A stretch of 64,000 nucleotides of DNA from Dipodascopsis uninucleata var. uninucleata (taxonomy: Eukaryota; Ascomycota; Lipomycetes; Lipomycetales; Lipomycetaceae): the NCBI GenBank assembly GCA_030568195.1, contig JAJLTO010000009.1:124001-188000 (forward strand). The letters run 5' to 3'. The stretch's first letter is position 1. Every line of letters starts with the position of its first letter. The notes beneath the pieces are model-generated. The model was given only the letters and a program-made list of their open reading frames with translations, was not told the DNA's origin and did not search any database. Positions 10,081-21,447 of the stretch are shown one piece after another. Both the position numbers and the translations under genes were made by a program.

Positions 10081-10840
10081 CACTTACCGTATAAGTTGTA
10101 TAAATTGTCTTTAGATTAATCTCCGAAGAGCAAGGAGAGGAGACGATTAGCTATCTATTGAACGATAGTGCTAAACGATAGTCGGCCATATCAGAAGACC
10201 CGCTCGCCCTCCGTGCCCAGATAAATTCCTTCTGCGAAATACACTAGGCGACGCAAAACTTTTTATTCGCGAAGATCGGGGTGATTTCTTCGCATGCCAT
10301 AAACCCAGGGCATCAATGATATTGGCCGTTTAATTGCGTCTGTGTCTGCAAATTAAAAAAGCGCGCAATATCGACCACAACGCTCACCACACGTCGGTAT
10401 ATAGGCGTTTGTTACTTTTCGTAGCGTGTCGTGCCCAACCCAGTGTTATACAAAGGGACAGGAAAATAACACGAGCGTACATATGGACTAGCGAGGAAGA
10501 GGCTCTGTCGAAGCGCGCGATGCATGACGATGGCAACATCAGAAGCGCATGGCCCTTGTAACTGGGCCCAGCTACAAGCAGGATGAGGAACGGCGGCGTC
10601 GGCAGCGAGAATGTTTTATTTCTCTCTGGCTGGCTCGCTTTGTTCACCAGCACGAAGGCCGACCTGCGTTTTGCGAGGGTGAAAGCCAAGCAGAGTAGGG
10701 CTGAGAGCGGAGCAAACATAGCAAAGCAAACTAGACTAAGGCAAGGGAAGTATAAAAATTAGCGAAAGGGGGAGGGCTTACGCGAGACGGCACCATCATA
10801 GGTCGCCGCTGTTGGTACTGTCTATTATTATTTATGGCTC

Positions 10841-10880
10841 GTTATTGCTGGTTATTGCTGGTTATTGCTGGTTATTACTG
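10841..10880. repeat. Tandem repeat of a 10-bp unit
   Basis: Four head-to-tail copies of GTTATTGCTG; the first three are identical and the fourth has one change (GTTATTACTG). It lies in the gap upstream of MSB1. Confidence 0.9.
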
Positions 10881-12049
10881 GTAGTACTATTGACACTGCT
10901 ACTGCAGCATATGACTGTTGCTCCTATTATTTGCTATAGCATTACTAAAGGCGCTACTACTTCTGCGGTCGCTGTCCTGCTAGTCTTCGTGACGCTGCTA
11001 CTAAGACCATGAACAACACAGATAACAAGCCGCGACTTGTATTATCGCCAAATAGCGTAAATATGAATTCAAATAAAATAAACAAAATAACGTAAAAATA
11101 AAAAAGCCCAGTTTACGGATGGAGATCGCTGGCTCCTTTTCGTTGGCCGAAAAACCCCAATTCCCTTGCTATCGTCAGCTGCGCCCGCCAGTAAAATTGG
11201 CGTTAGTCATAACAAGTCACGTCCGTCCATTCTCATGCTACTTGCTTCCTCATATTTATACTTGCAGGAAGCGTGGGTAGAAGTAGCAAATAGCAGCAAT
11301 AATAGTAGTATAACGATCGCAATACTCTTTCAGATATGCATGGTACCAGCCTTATGCACAGCACATGCACCTCTAAAGCTTACGCCCAGAGCCGCCTTGC
11401 GCTCTAGTGAGCCTCGTAACGCCTAGAATGCGCCTTGCATATGGCAGTTGCCCTGGCAACTTGAAGCAGTGGCTGCAAAAGGCCAGACGAAAGAGAGCAG
11501 AAAAATAACCGTTCTCAAACAGGCCGTCGTCTCATGGCTATAGGCCGCATACAAGATAAAGTACAGCTCGCAGCAATATACAGTCAGACGTGCTTGCACA
11601 CACATCCACTAGCAGCTACACAGGTACACATATACGCATATAATTAAATATGTACATCACTACAGCGCATATGCAAATGAAATAAGATGACCGATTCAGA
11701 CATCGTGCAGACTCGCACAAATACTAGCTCGCTCGCGCTAACTCAAACGCATAATTAAACAGAAAATAAGGCTAAAAGTAAAAAGTCTAACATGAAAAGT
11801 AAAAATACCCCTAATTGGGGCCGCAACCTACTGTAGTACACACAAAGCAGGGCGGACAAGATTTAACCATGACCAGGAAGCATGCAGGACTACTTATTAC
11901 CAGTAGAACGCATACTGAAAACGCAGTAATGTGGCCGATTGCAGTTTGGTTATATCTAGGAGTTATAATCTTTTCTTTACTGGCATCAGTGGTTTTTCAA
12001 GGAATCTTGATTGCGGTCGTGTCACTGGGAGTCGGTTACATAGCAGGTG

Positions 12050-15000
12050 ATGAATTCAATCCTCCGCGTTTTTAAGTCAAAAGAGCGAGCGCTAGCCAGG
12101 GGGCAGACCAGACCTGAGAGCCGGCTTGGTGGTCCAGCGTCGGAGTCTGGCAGCTCCAGAGGGTCTGCGTCCGCAGGAACAGGTGCTACCAGCGGAACCA
12201 GCAGAGGAAGCAGCAGCGTGGCTCCGTCAAGTTCTAGTGCGCGAGGAGGCTCGAGTCGTGGGAGTCGCACTACTGGGCCGTCAGCTGCGAGAGAACTGCC
12301 AATTGAAAATGAGGACGCGGGACGAATGGCGGCGAATGCGGATATAACCTGGACTAGGCAGTCTGTAAGTCACGAGGAAGCTTTGGAGTTCATAAAGCTG
12401 GTTACGGCTCAGATCAAGCATCGAGGTGTGCTGGAGCCCTTTGTTTTGCTTCCATGCAGGCCACGCTTTAATTTGATAGATACCAAGTTGTTTGTGCACC
12501 GTGTCTTTGGTGAGAGTGTCAGTTCTCGCACAATCTCTACCGAGACCGAGATCTTACTTGCCGACGTTGAGGTTCTCATGTCGTCTCTTAAATGGGTCTG
12601 GGCCCGGCTGCCTGGAGGTGTTGTGTCCTGGGAAGCCTACGAGCTCTACAAAGCAGGCGAGGAAGACACTGGGATGGACAAGACAGCCTTCAGCACCCTT
12701 ATTCCTCTCATAACTGAGAGCCAGGAAAAATCTGCTATCATATTTTTGTTTTTCGATCTTCTTTCTGCAATTGCTGCTCACTGGAAAACTTCTGGGATGA
12801 GTGGTCGCAAGATTGCGCGAATGGCGGCAATTTGGGCTTTCCCGATTAGTGACAGGTTTGATAGTAGCCAGACACCTTCTTTTACTGAAACTTATAAGGC
12901 TTGGTTGAAGGCTGCCGATGCTAGTACTCATATGTTTCTTGCATATCTCAGATCTCAGCAAGCCGACATGCCTGGTGCTGAGTCCGGTGTTACCTCTTTG
13001 GGTTTACCATTGTCTCTCGCCAACTTTCTTACTTCGATGCCATATCCGCCGACACGAACAGCTGCATCCAATGCTATTTCTACAGCTGTTGTTACTTTGA
13101 GTTCTGTTCATGATGATTCAGAGTTTCAAACACCCTCCAGCATGCTCAGTGTGTTCTATGGAGCGGCTAAAAGTAGATCTTCTTTTGGACTTTCGTCTAC
13201 AAGCAATTTAGTTTCTTTTTTGTATGCTGAAGGTAAGACTGTGGACAGTTTCTTATTGCCAGAGTGTTCACGTATCATCAACGAGCTATCGTCTCTCTTG
13301 GACGTCAAGGTGTCGCTCAAGAACGATGAGAAGAGATCAGCTTCCCATTCTAAGCCATCGGAATCTCGTTTCGCATATTCATCGTCATCGTCGTCGTCTG
13401 GACTTACAGCAGAATCTAGAGCTATTAGTAGTGGCAGTATCTCGTCTCGCTTGCGCGACACTTCTAATTCTACTATATCTTCTAGTATGACGTCAGTTAA
13501 TGCGACGGACAGCAGTCTTTCCAAGTCTTGGAATACCTTCTTGGTTTCTGGATTCAATACTCAGGAGACTTCCCTGGACTCTATCGCCGATGTCGAACTG
13601 TCCTTGCCTACTGTCGATACCCTGCTTAACAAGCGTGCTGGGGGGCATATGGCCTCTGATGGTATACTGTCTGATTCTATTGACTCTTCGCTTGACATTT
13701 CAAATATTCCAGTAGACGATAGCTTCTATTGGACTTGGATTTGCGGTATGGCACCCGAGGAACCGATTGCTCGCCGTTCTATATTTAGTACTTGCACTGT
13801 CATTGAGGCCGATCTGACGCCTGAGTTTCTGGCACCTAGGATGGATATTCCCGAACAGCCTGTAGTTGTTTTTACTTATAAATTAGATAAGCCAAACCCA
13901 CTGCCAGTAAGCAATCCGCAATTAGGGCGCACATCGTCTGCTCTTGTTAAAAAACAGAGCACGTTCAGGATTCCTTCTCGCAAACTTCGAAATCGTGGTC
14001 TTCCGCCTATAGCTAGCAAGACACAAGTTCGCGAAAGCCCTTCCCTTTTATCTCTTTACAAAGAATATAAGACAGATGCATCTATGTCTACAATAAGTGT
14101 ACTCCAGGAGCGCACTCAGGAGCCAAAATCTAGAAAGAAGAACACCAAGCAGCCTTCTGCTCAAGAGTCCGAGGCACTAGGCAGGCTTGCTGAGCGTGCT
14201 GAAATCATTCATAAGGCAGCAATGCAGACTCGTCTACGTGATGCTAGCAATAAAGAAAACCGAAAGCAGAGCGTCTTGCCTACTATTGAAAGTGAGAGTT
14301 TAGATGGTAAGAGGCAAATTTCAGTTGTTCTAGAACTCGATGAGGACATTGGTAAGGCTCTTGAATGGGCCGAGGATCCAACTGCTACAAACGAAATAAG
14401 TAGTAAGATTGTTAACTCGCCTACTGTAAACTCGTTCAAAGAGAATGATGATTTTGAATATGATTTGTCTGCCTCATTTAGACCTCGAGAGAATATTCCA
14501 CGCAAGTCTTTTAATCATTTGGCTGACGTTCCTACGAATACTGCCAGTGCTAGAGGTCATCTACAGTCAGCTACTACTTATAGTAACGCTAGTACTACAG
14601 CTATTGTTCCAGTCGAGTCTTCGTCTCTCGGACACAAAAGAAGTGTTCTTTCGAAGATTTTCAGGCGAAATAATGGTGACTCTGATCCCCATATAAACAA
14701 GGCGGAGCATCGTCATTCTGTTGCTGCTGGTACTCCAGATGAAATTGATGAAGACAATATTCCTGTTCTTTTGACGAATATCTCTGTATCTCCAAAGTTC
14801 AGCATCCGAAGAATGTCTTCTATCAGAGACTCAATTCGATCCGAATCTCGAGTGGATTTGAGACCTAGAGAGCCTATGTCTCCAGTATTCAGAGAGCAGC
14901 ATAAGCAACAGGCTGTTGAGCAGCAGGCTGAAGTGAACCTACCGAAAGTGGAAAAGCCGACTTCAACAGTTGAACAAGCAGTACAAGCTGAGAAATTAGA

Positions 15001-15934
15001 GAAAGAGGAGGAGCCAACAGAAGACGAAACAAAGGTTATATCTATCTCACCCAAAGATGTGCCAGCTGCCGTTTCCAATCTTTTTGACGCAGATTCTAAC
15101 TCTGATGACGATGAGTTTTTCCCTACTATGTCTACCGCACTTCCTTCACGTTCGGCAGTAAATGGTCAGCCAAATGGTCAAGCAAGCGCTACGACTAAGT
15201 CTCAGCTACCAATATCATCTCAGTCACATCTGAGAGCAGTATCTTCACAGCCAGTACTGAAGGAGAACAACATGGATATGAGTAAGCGATTGCCCAATAT
15301 TCCACCTTCTCGAAGACCCACGCCAATGATGGTAAGGCCAGGACCTTCTCATCATCATCAGCAGCAGGCTGTGGGATCGAGAAGATCCGTTCCAAATTTT
15401 GGATCTCAACCTCCTCCTAGACAGGCAATGTCAAATCCACAACTAATGCCTAGTCGAAGCAGCTCAATTCCTAAATTGAACACAGATGCAATTATGCCAA
15501 TTATCCCATCTATTGCACGAGGATCACCCACCATGACTTCACCTACTATTTCTACGTCGTCTATGAGTTCATCGTCGTCGCCAACTTTGGGACCCAATGA
15601 AGCACGACGACCTGCACCAGTTGCTCCTCCCCCAACGCAAAGAAATATGCCGGTTAATCAGTATGCTACTAGAAGTTCAATGTTAGACTCTTTAGTGCCA
15701 AACTCTAGTGGCAATAATGCATTACCATACTATCAGTCACGTGGAGATATTCCACATAATTTGGTGCCTAATGTTGGAGGCCCATATAGTGCTATACCTA
15801 GGGGAAAGATGCCAAATGGTGCTGCTTCCTCAGCTATGGTACCTCCTCCACGAAGGCGAGTTTTGGAAGATGTAAGAGCTTCAGTACCAGTAGGCGTTTC
15901 AGCTGATGGTCGAATCAAGCGGCATGGTATTTAA
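12050..15934 (+). CDS. MSB1: Msb1/Mug8-domain cell-polarity protein
   Basis: A one-exon gene for 1,294 residues from the ATG at 12050. After a short basic start (MNSILRVFKSKERALARG) and a Gly/Ser-rich linker, the Msb1/Mug8 domain begins at about 105 and is recognisable by SHEEALEFIKLVTAQIKHRG, LKWVWARLPGG and the core FLFFDLLSAIAAHWKTSGMS followed by GRKIARMAAIWAF. The remaining 700 residues are mostly disordered, Ser/Pro-rich and basic, with a Pro-rich tail. Msb1 acts at sites of polarised growth with Cdc42 and Rho1 signalling and glucan synthase control; the domain resembles a RhoGAP fold without proven activity. An AG dinucleotide with an acceptor-like context lies just before the ATG, so a short upstream exon cannot be excluded. 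Confidence 0.88.
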   Translation: MNSILRVFKSKERALARGQTRPESRLGGPASESGSSRGSASAGTGATSGTSRGSSSVAPSSSSARGGSSRGSRTTGPSAARELPIENEDAGRMAANADITWTRQSVSHEEALEFIKLVTAQIKHRGVLEPFVLLPCRPRFNLIDTKLFVHRVFGESVSSRTISTETEILLADVEVLMSSLKWVWARLPGGVVSWEAYELYKAGEEDTGMDKTAFSTLIPLITESQEKSAIIFLFFDLLSAIAAHWKTSGMSGRKIARMAAIWAFPISDRFDSSQTPSFTETYKAWLKAADASTHMFLAYLRSQQADMPGAESGVTSLGLPLSLANFLTSMPYPPTRTAASNAISTAVVTLSSVHDDSEFQTPSSMLSVFYGAAKSRSSFGLSSTSNLVSFLYAEGKTVDSFLLPECSRIINELSSLLDVKVSLKNDEKRSASHSKPSESRFAYSSSSSSSGLTAESRAISSGSISSRLRDTSNSTISSSMTSVNATDSSLSKSWNTFLVSGFNTQETSLDSIADVELSLPTVDTLLNKRAGGHMASDGILSDSIDSSLDISNIPVDDSFYWTWICGMAPEEPIARRSIFSTCTVIEADLTPEFLAPRMDIPEQPVVVFTYKLDKPNPLPVSNPQLGRTSSALVKKQSTFRIPSRKLRNRGLPPIASKTQVRESPSLLSLYKEYKTDASMSTISVLQERTQEPKSRKKNTKQPSAQESEALGRLAERAEIIHKAAMQTRLRDASNKENRKQSVLPTIESESLDGKRQISVVLELDEDIGKALEWAEDPTATNEISSKIVNSPTVNSFKENDDFEYDLSASFRPRENIPRKSFNHLADVPTNTASARGHLQSATTYSNASTTAIVPVESSSLGHKRSVLSKIFRRNNGDSDPHINKAEHRHSVAAGTPDEIDEDNIPVLLTNISVSPKFSIRRMSSIRDSIRSESRVDLRPREPMSPVFREQHKQQAVEQQAEVNLPKVEKPTSTVEQAVQAEKLEKEEEPTEDETKVISISPKDVPAAVSNLFDADSNSDDDEFFPTMSTALPSRSAVNGQPNGQASATTKSQLPISSQSHLRAVSSQPVLKENNMDMSKRLPNIPPSRRPTPMMVRPGPSHHHQQQAVGSRRSVPNFGSQPPPRQAMSNPQLMPSRSSSIPKLNTDAIMPIIPSIARGSPTMTSPTISTSSMSSSSSPTLGPNEARRPAPVAPPPTQRNMPVNQYATRSSMLDSLVPNSSGNNALPYYQSRGDIPHNLVPNVGGPYSAIPRGKMPNGAASSAMVPPPRRRVLEDVRASVPVGVSADGRIKRHGI

Positions 15935-18893
15935 CTGATGATGAATGACTCGATATGGAAGGACTTTGGATGTATTATTATCTTTATTGTTTATTTTTTT
16001 AAAAATCAATCTTAATATTTAAAATGGAGGGGTTATATAGAAAAGTCGCTCGTTACTTTTACACATACAAGCAATTACACATACATACATACAGGGCACA
16101 ACGCGTGATTAACTGTGTGCGCTACCACTTTCATTTGACTTTGAATCTAGATTGAGTTTGTGGTTATTGAGTTTTCGATACACAGGAAGGTGTTTTAAAG
16201 GTGCCGGCATTATTATCTGTTCGTCTATATATATATTACATGTGCTCGTATGGAGACGCTCAGGTCGATGTCGGTTTATGTTGGATCCAGTGTTCTGTGT
16301 TTGATGTCTTCTTCTCCTATTTTAATGTTACACTCTTTTAGTCCGCTGAGGAAGACAGCTGATATTTATTCGTCACGAACACGAATACGTCTGTTGGTGC
16401 TTAATATTTGTTGACTTTTTTCCGTTTGATTCATTCGATCTATTACTAATTCTTTGTTTAATTTTATTAATTTTTATATAATTATTATAACTGAAATGTA
16501 TTGTTTTTTGATCAGTAATATGAGTATCCTTAGTACACCATATATAATATGCATTGTTCATATAACTTTAGTTCTTGTTTTAACTTGTTAATTTGAGCTT
16601 AACATGGGTTTGGTTTCTTTCTTGTAGGTGTTGAAATGAATGGGAGTTGTTGTACATTTGAGGTCGCTATTTGTATGTAAAGAAGATGCCCTTGGCCTGG
16701 TAAACTGATTCGGGTATTTGATGCACAACTGTATAGCCAATCAGTCATTTGCCTGTGGCTTGTAAAGTACAGATAGTAAGAAATGTAATGTACATTTAAA
16801 AGATATACACTCTGTGTAGTATGTGACAAGGAAAGGTAAGGCGACATGGAAGTAGAACTAGAGCGCTTTCAAAAGTCTATGAAGGAGTACATAATAATGA
16901 GCCTCCCGGAATAGCTTAGTTGTAGAATGTTACTCGTCGCTTGTATCTCCTCTTTTATTTTACTCTACTATTCAAATCAATATTACCTGCTACTCCTTCT
17001 CTTCTCACTTGGATTTGCATTTCTATTTAATTTTGTTCCATTGCTGCACGACACGCCACTTCATCAGTCCACTGCACTTATTCAGCTCTACAGGATTTAG
17101 AATACAGATATAAAGCAGTCAATTGTACTAAGTGGCGTTGAATTCTGCATGATAATCAATCGACTTGTTGCTAATAAATAATAGTCACGTACGTGTGGTT
17201 AATCGACGAAGCAGGAAGGCCGGTACTGACATTGAGCTACAAGCTAATGTAGAATTAAAGAACTTTTAATAGCAATAGATTCCTTATTTCCTGTTATTTC
17301 ATTGTTTATTTTTATTTCGTGGCATATTGGCTAACCGAATAGTTAGTCAGATGCCCACTTACGTTTCTTTTCTTTTGCGTCTTATTTGCTCTAATATTTG
17401 ATCTAACCGCCATCTCTCAGTAGGTCGATTGTTGTACTTCCTCTAATCCACGTTCCCACGTTCCAATCGTTTTGTTTTTTGACATTGCATTTCGCTACAC
17501 TTTTTAGTCTGGTTATATAGCTTTTCTGCTATTTTCTTGCGTCTATTTGCACTTTTATCTCCAGGTCGTCCAGGTCACTCATATGCAATGAAGTCTCCAG
17601 TCCTTTGACCAACCCTCATGAGCGCTTCCTTCTGTGCATCCGTTATCTTGCATAAAATAGCTTATGCATTCTTCACCAGCAGAATTCCATATATATCACG
17701 TGATACATAATTCGAATAATTGATAGGGCTGCGGTAAGGGCAGTTGTCAAGCATTAAATCTAATTGTAGTATTTATAGAAAAAGAGAATCGAATTTTGAC
17801 GCTTGCGTTGCAAGATTCCGTAGTCATTTTTTTGTATGGTATGGAATTTCGTATGGGCTAAAATAGACCAAGTGGAGAGTGATAATAGTATTGCGCATTT
17901 ATATGCACTAACTTTCTCATGCCACTAATCTCGTGCAAATTTCTACGATATATATTTCTTTGGAGATAGTACAGAGTCCACATATATGTAGATGGATCTA
18001 AACAGCTTTTCGAGAAGTGATTGCTAAATCAAAGAGCAATTTATAATATTTGTGTGGCAGGTTGGACAGGGAGCAGGGAGCAAGTACATAAAAAAAAGAT
18101 CACAGGTGCAGTAGCTAAAGTTGATAACGGAGTCCTGCAGACCAAATAATTAGTTCCGTATAAACAGTAGCAAGTGTCGAATATTGTACTGCTTATTTCA
18201 TTGCAAGTCAAGAAAAGGTCACCTGTTAAACCGACGCTTACATTTGGGATAGAGAGGCAGCCGACGGGATTTGTGGTCAATTTACCTTCTCATGGTAAGA
18301 AGATATCGCCAATTGAGCAAGCGACAGTACTGTAAAAAAGATAATCTATCTTATCCTTCCTTGACTTGGCCATAATTGGAAGAGATATTAGAAGAATTTA
18401 GACGCTCCCCCTAGCATACTACTGTTGTACTCGTATCTGGAAGCGACGGACGATTGGATACTCGGCATTCTAGTTCAAGTGCACATAAAGGTATGAGTCT
18501 TCCTTAGGTTTTTTTTGGCCTTTCATTATTGTAATATTTTCTATCCTGAACATTTGGGTCATATGTCATGAATTATAAAGAATGAGGAGTAGTTCTGCGG
18601 GATTGAAATTTGATATTTGATCATAAGGGGTGGCAATATTGGGAGCGTGAAACTGTCGACGGTTCATACTTATTTTTGATACTTACATTTTTTTCTTGAC
18701 AGCAAGAACGTCATAGTATTGTAAAATTTCTGTCATCTGGTGTATCTGCCGATCTATCATATTTCTGGACTGTTCGCATCGTTTCGTCTGTAGCGACTAT
18801 ATCACAATTATTCCGGTTGTTTATAAATCAGAACCGATTCGATACACATTAGGATTTTGTGCGGATATAGCACAGAGCGAATCAAAGGCTAAG
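15935..18893. other. 3 kb intergenic region between MSB1 and STE50
   Basis: No supportable gene. It contains a short CATA microsatellite near 16080, an isolated ACGCGT at 16099, TA runs (for example 16227-16238) and a second TCACGTGA octamer at 17696-17703. A GTATGAGT (18492) and a pyrimidine-rich tract ending in TTGACAG (around 18703) could mark a leader intron of STE50, but this is weak. Confidence 0.5.
17696..17703. promoter_or_regulatory. Palindromic E-box TCACGTGA
   Basis: Second of three identical octamers in the window; about 1.2 kb upstream of the STE50 ATG. Cbf1-like site by sequence only. Confidence 0.3.
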
Positions 18894-20213
18894 ATGGCTT
18901 CTCTACCAGATTCGCCGGCTCCGCTGACTTCCCGTTATATCCTGGCTTGGACTGTGGAAGATGTTTGCAACTGGTTGTGTTATCTTGGATTGCAGGAGCA
19001 TCAAGAGGGATTTAGAGGTACGGCTTATAATTTATATTTTGTTCATTATAGAGAGGTGTCACTGACTTTGAATTCCGCCTTCCTTTCAGAAAACGATATC
19101 ACTGGAGAAGTTCTAGTACATCTAGACCATGAAGTCTTAAAAGATCTCGGTGTTAATACGATTGGACACCGCCTGCAAATCTTGAAGGCCATTTACAACA
19201 TAAAAATAGCGCAAGATATCCCTATAGAGCCTGGACAATTTGTGTCTCTGTCTGCTGAACACAATGGAAATGAAACCTTTGAGTATGTTGACGTACAGCG
19301 GCTGATAAAAAGTCTGGAGCTACGTGATCAGAGAATTATGCAGGCTGAACAGGAAATTAGGAGACTGGTTGATAATTACAATAGACTGCGAGAAGATTTA
19401 CTACCGATATTTAAATTGGCGAAGGAATCAAAACCACTACCAAAGCCAGATACCAGCCCTGCCTATCATTCATCGGTTCAGTCTAGCGTGGCAAATCGCC
19501 ATTCAATGTTTGTCCCTCAGTCGTCGTCTTTTGGACAGTCATTTGGCCCGCAGAGCTCTATATCGAAAAAGCCATCCACAAAGAAAATCTCCACTAGCGG
19601 GTCTAGCATTAATCCTGTCGCGGTTAGCAATGCAAGTTTTATGCAATCTTATTCATCGTCCTCGACGAAATCACCTACTCATTCTGATTGGGCAGATCAT
19701 TCCAGGTCTACAGTACTTTCCACGGCTGCTAATAGTACCATATCGACCTTGCCTTCGGGACCCTCTGCTTCATCAGCATCATCCGGCCTGGGATCTAGTT
19801 CAGTACCATCATCAGTAAATCATCATTCACCGAAACTATATCAATCTACTCCATCGCAGGGAGCTTCGCAGTCAACTTCTTCTACTCTTCGTATTATGTC
19901 GCCATCATCTGGATCTGGCCACCAATCTCTTGCAGAACCTTTTAAGGCATTCAAGCTGAAAGAAGAGCCGTGCTACAAAGTTCTCCCTGCAATCGTAAAA
20001 GATTTTAACATCAACGATGACTGGAGACAGTATGCTTTGTTATTGAGTTTTGAGGGGCAAGAACGGATATTGGGGATGGATGAGAAGCCTTTATCTATTA
20101 TCAAAGAGATGCAGGACGCGGGCAAGTCGCCGACAGTTTTTCTGCGGCCTGTACAAGGAGGCAAACATGTACAAGGCACCATAATTAATGGCACTCCAGG
20201 AGGCGTTCTATAG
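18894..20213 (+). CDS. STE50: MAPK-pathway adaptor Ste50 (SAM and RA domains)
   Basis: The frame is open from 18894 to 20213, but the homology shows a 72-base intron at 19018-19089 (GTACGG donor, TTTCAG acceptor) inside the N-terminal SAM domain. Splicing joins EGFR to ENDITGEVLVHLDHEVLKDLG and gives 415 residues. The SAM domain (about 15-80) binds the SAM domain of the MAPKKK Ste11; a coiled-coil-like helix follows (about 120-150), then a Ser-rich linker and a C-terminal Ras-association domain at about 335-405 (PCYKVLPAIVKDFNINDDW, DEKPLSIIKEM). Ste50 connects Cdc42 and membrane sensors with Ste11 in mating, filamentation and osmotic signalling. Without splicing the SAM domain would carry 24 extra residues. 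Confidence 0.93.
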   Translation: MASLPDSPAPLTSRYILAWTVEDVCNWLCYLGLQEHQEGFRGTAYNLYFVHYREVSLTLNSAFLSENDITGEVLVHLDHEVLKDLGVNTIGHRLQILKAIYNIKIAQDIPIEPGQFVSLSAEHNGNETFEYVDVQRLIKSLELRDQRIMQAEQEIRRLVDNYNRLREDLLPIFKLAKESKPLPKPDTSPAYHSSVQSSVANRHSMFVPQSSSFGQSFGPQSSISKKPSTKKISTSGSSINPVAVSNASFMQSYSSSSTKSPTHSDWADHSRSTVLSTAANSTISTLPSGPSASSASSGLGSSSVPSSVNHHSPKLYQSTPSQGASQSTSSTLRIMSPSSGSGHQSLAEPFKAFKLKEEPCYKVLPAIVKDFNINDDWRQYALLLSFEGQERILGMDEKPLSIIKEMQDAGKSPTVFLRPVQGGKHVQGTIINGTPGGVL

Positions 20214-21447
20214 TCATAGATGTCCATTTCTGAAAAGTTTAGTTCCTCAAAAGTTCAACCTAGTATATGTTTATCGTGTCTCTGAGAACATCACTTCTAT
20301 TACCAATAGGCATATATATTACCTCATAGTCATTTCTTCATATTTACGAGCATCAAATTGAGTTTATAGTACATTGAGCGTCCATGTAATGTGTGATTAT
20401 GAGAATTGTTTAAAAGTTCATACATTTAGAAGTTGCTATATGGAAAGGGGATTCGGAGTTTTTTTTTTTTCGAGCTTGTGTATTTTCTGCATTAACTTTT
20501 GTTTACACTTTTGATTTTTTCGCTGCGACTTTTGCTTCTATCGAGCAGAAGCAGCCTTTTATTCTCGACTAATATTTCGATATCTTATTCCGACTTGCTG
20601 TCGGCGACTACTTAATATTTTCTGTTCATTGTTTATTTCTATCACGATTCACCTAATACTTTTGTTTAATATAATTTGTGTGCTTTGCTTTCTCCTCTCT
20701 TGTGCATGTTTTGAGCCGAAGAAATGAAGTGTAACGACCAGTTGAGCTAAATTGTATTTATATACGCTTTACGTATCCTATTATCAAATATACTCCAAAG
20801 TGCTCAATTATATAGCTGAAATTTGGCGAATTGGTTGATATAAATCGGTATGAGGCATGTTCCCATCGTAGAGAAGCAAGTGCAGTGACTACAATAAGCA
20901 AGAAACATTCGAGATCAAGCAAACATATATTCGGATCATTATCAAGCTACAGTAGGAAATAAAAATAGATCTATAAGTGATTCGACTGCTGGATATTGTA
21001 ATTTGACGCCGATAATATATCACACGCGTCTGGTAAAGTTAGTCGTACTTCGCTTTTGCGCGCAATAATGGTCTCTTCCTTACTCTACAGATCAGGGCCA
21101 CCTTTTTCCACTGTAGTGTAAAGTAAACTACGCCATTACTTGAGTTCATATCAGTAAGTTCGCGAAACGAAACTTTCCACGCAACTCGACTCAAGAAACA
21201 ATTAGAGTATCTGCTTTGTTAATTCTGGCGTTTGCTGTAGTAAATTATGGTGCTACGCGTTCGGGGGCGCGTTGGCGCGAAAGTTGAAGCATGCAACAAA
21301 GGGTATTTTCGATTTCATGTTCGTCGCGCACCTCCCTTTTTTTCTCTACTATTTACAGCAAACCGATAAACTACCAACATTCAAATATCCAAAATATATC
21401 AGCATATTCAGGAATAAGACAGTTTATTTACTAACAAAAATCGAAAT
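20214..21447. other. Intergenic region between STE50 and DUT1
   Basis: The left half is the STE50 3' region, with a run of T at about 20461-20470. The right half is the DUT1 promoter, which carries the boxes listed separately. No gene is seen. Confidence 0.6.
21024..21282. promoter_or_regulatory. DUT1 promoter with Mlu-box and Swi4-box-like motifs
   Basis: ACGCGT at 21024 and 21255, and CGCGAAA (the Swi4/6 cell-cycle box core) at 21161 and 21276, all within 430 bases upstream of the dUTPase ATG. G1/S control of dUTPase is known in yeasts; here it is inferred from the motifs. Confidence 0.55.

Larger units (their letters stand above)
9095..12049. other. 3 kb gene-poor region upstream of RRB1 and MSB1
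   Basis: No gene with family resemblance is visible. It contains a long T run near 9408, a 70-codon ATG frame at 9479-9691 without recognisable content, a palindromic TCACGTGA at 9538-9545, an Asn-rich 36-residue micro-frame at 9970-10080 and four 10-bp tandem repeats at 10841-10880. Parts around 10200-10800 and 11340-11500 are more GC-rich than the surroundings. It may be a long regulated promoter/leader of MSB1 or hold non-coding RNA. Confidence 0.5.

Noticed and set aside
18492-18703. Possible STE50 leader intron
   Set aside because: A donor-like and an acceptor-like sequence exist, but there is no good branch site and the acceptor is 190 bases from the ATG.
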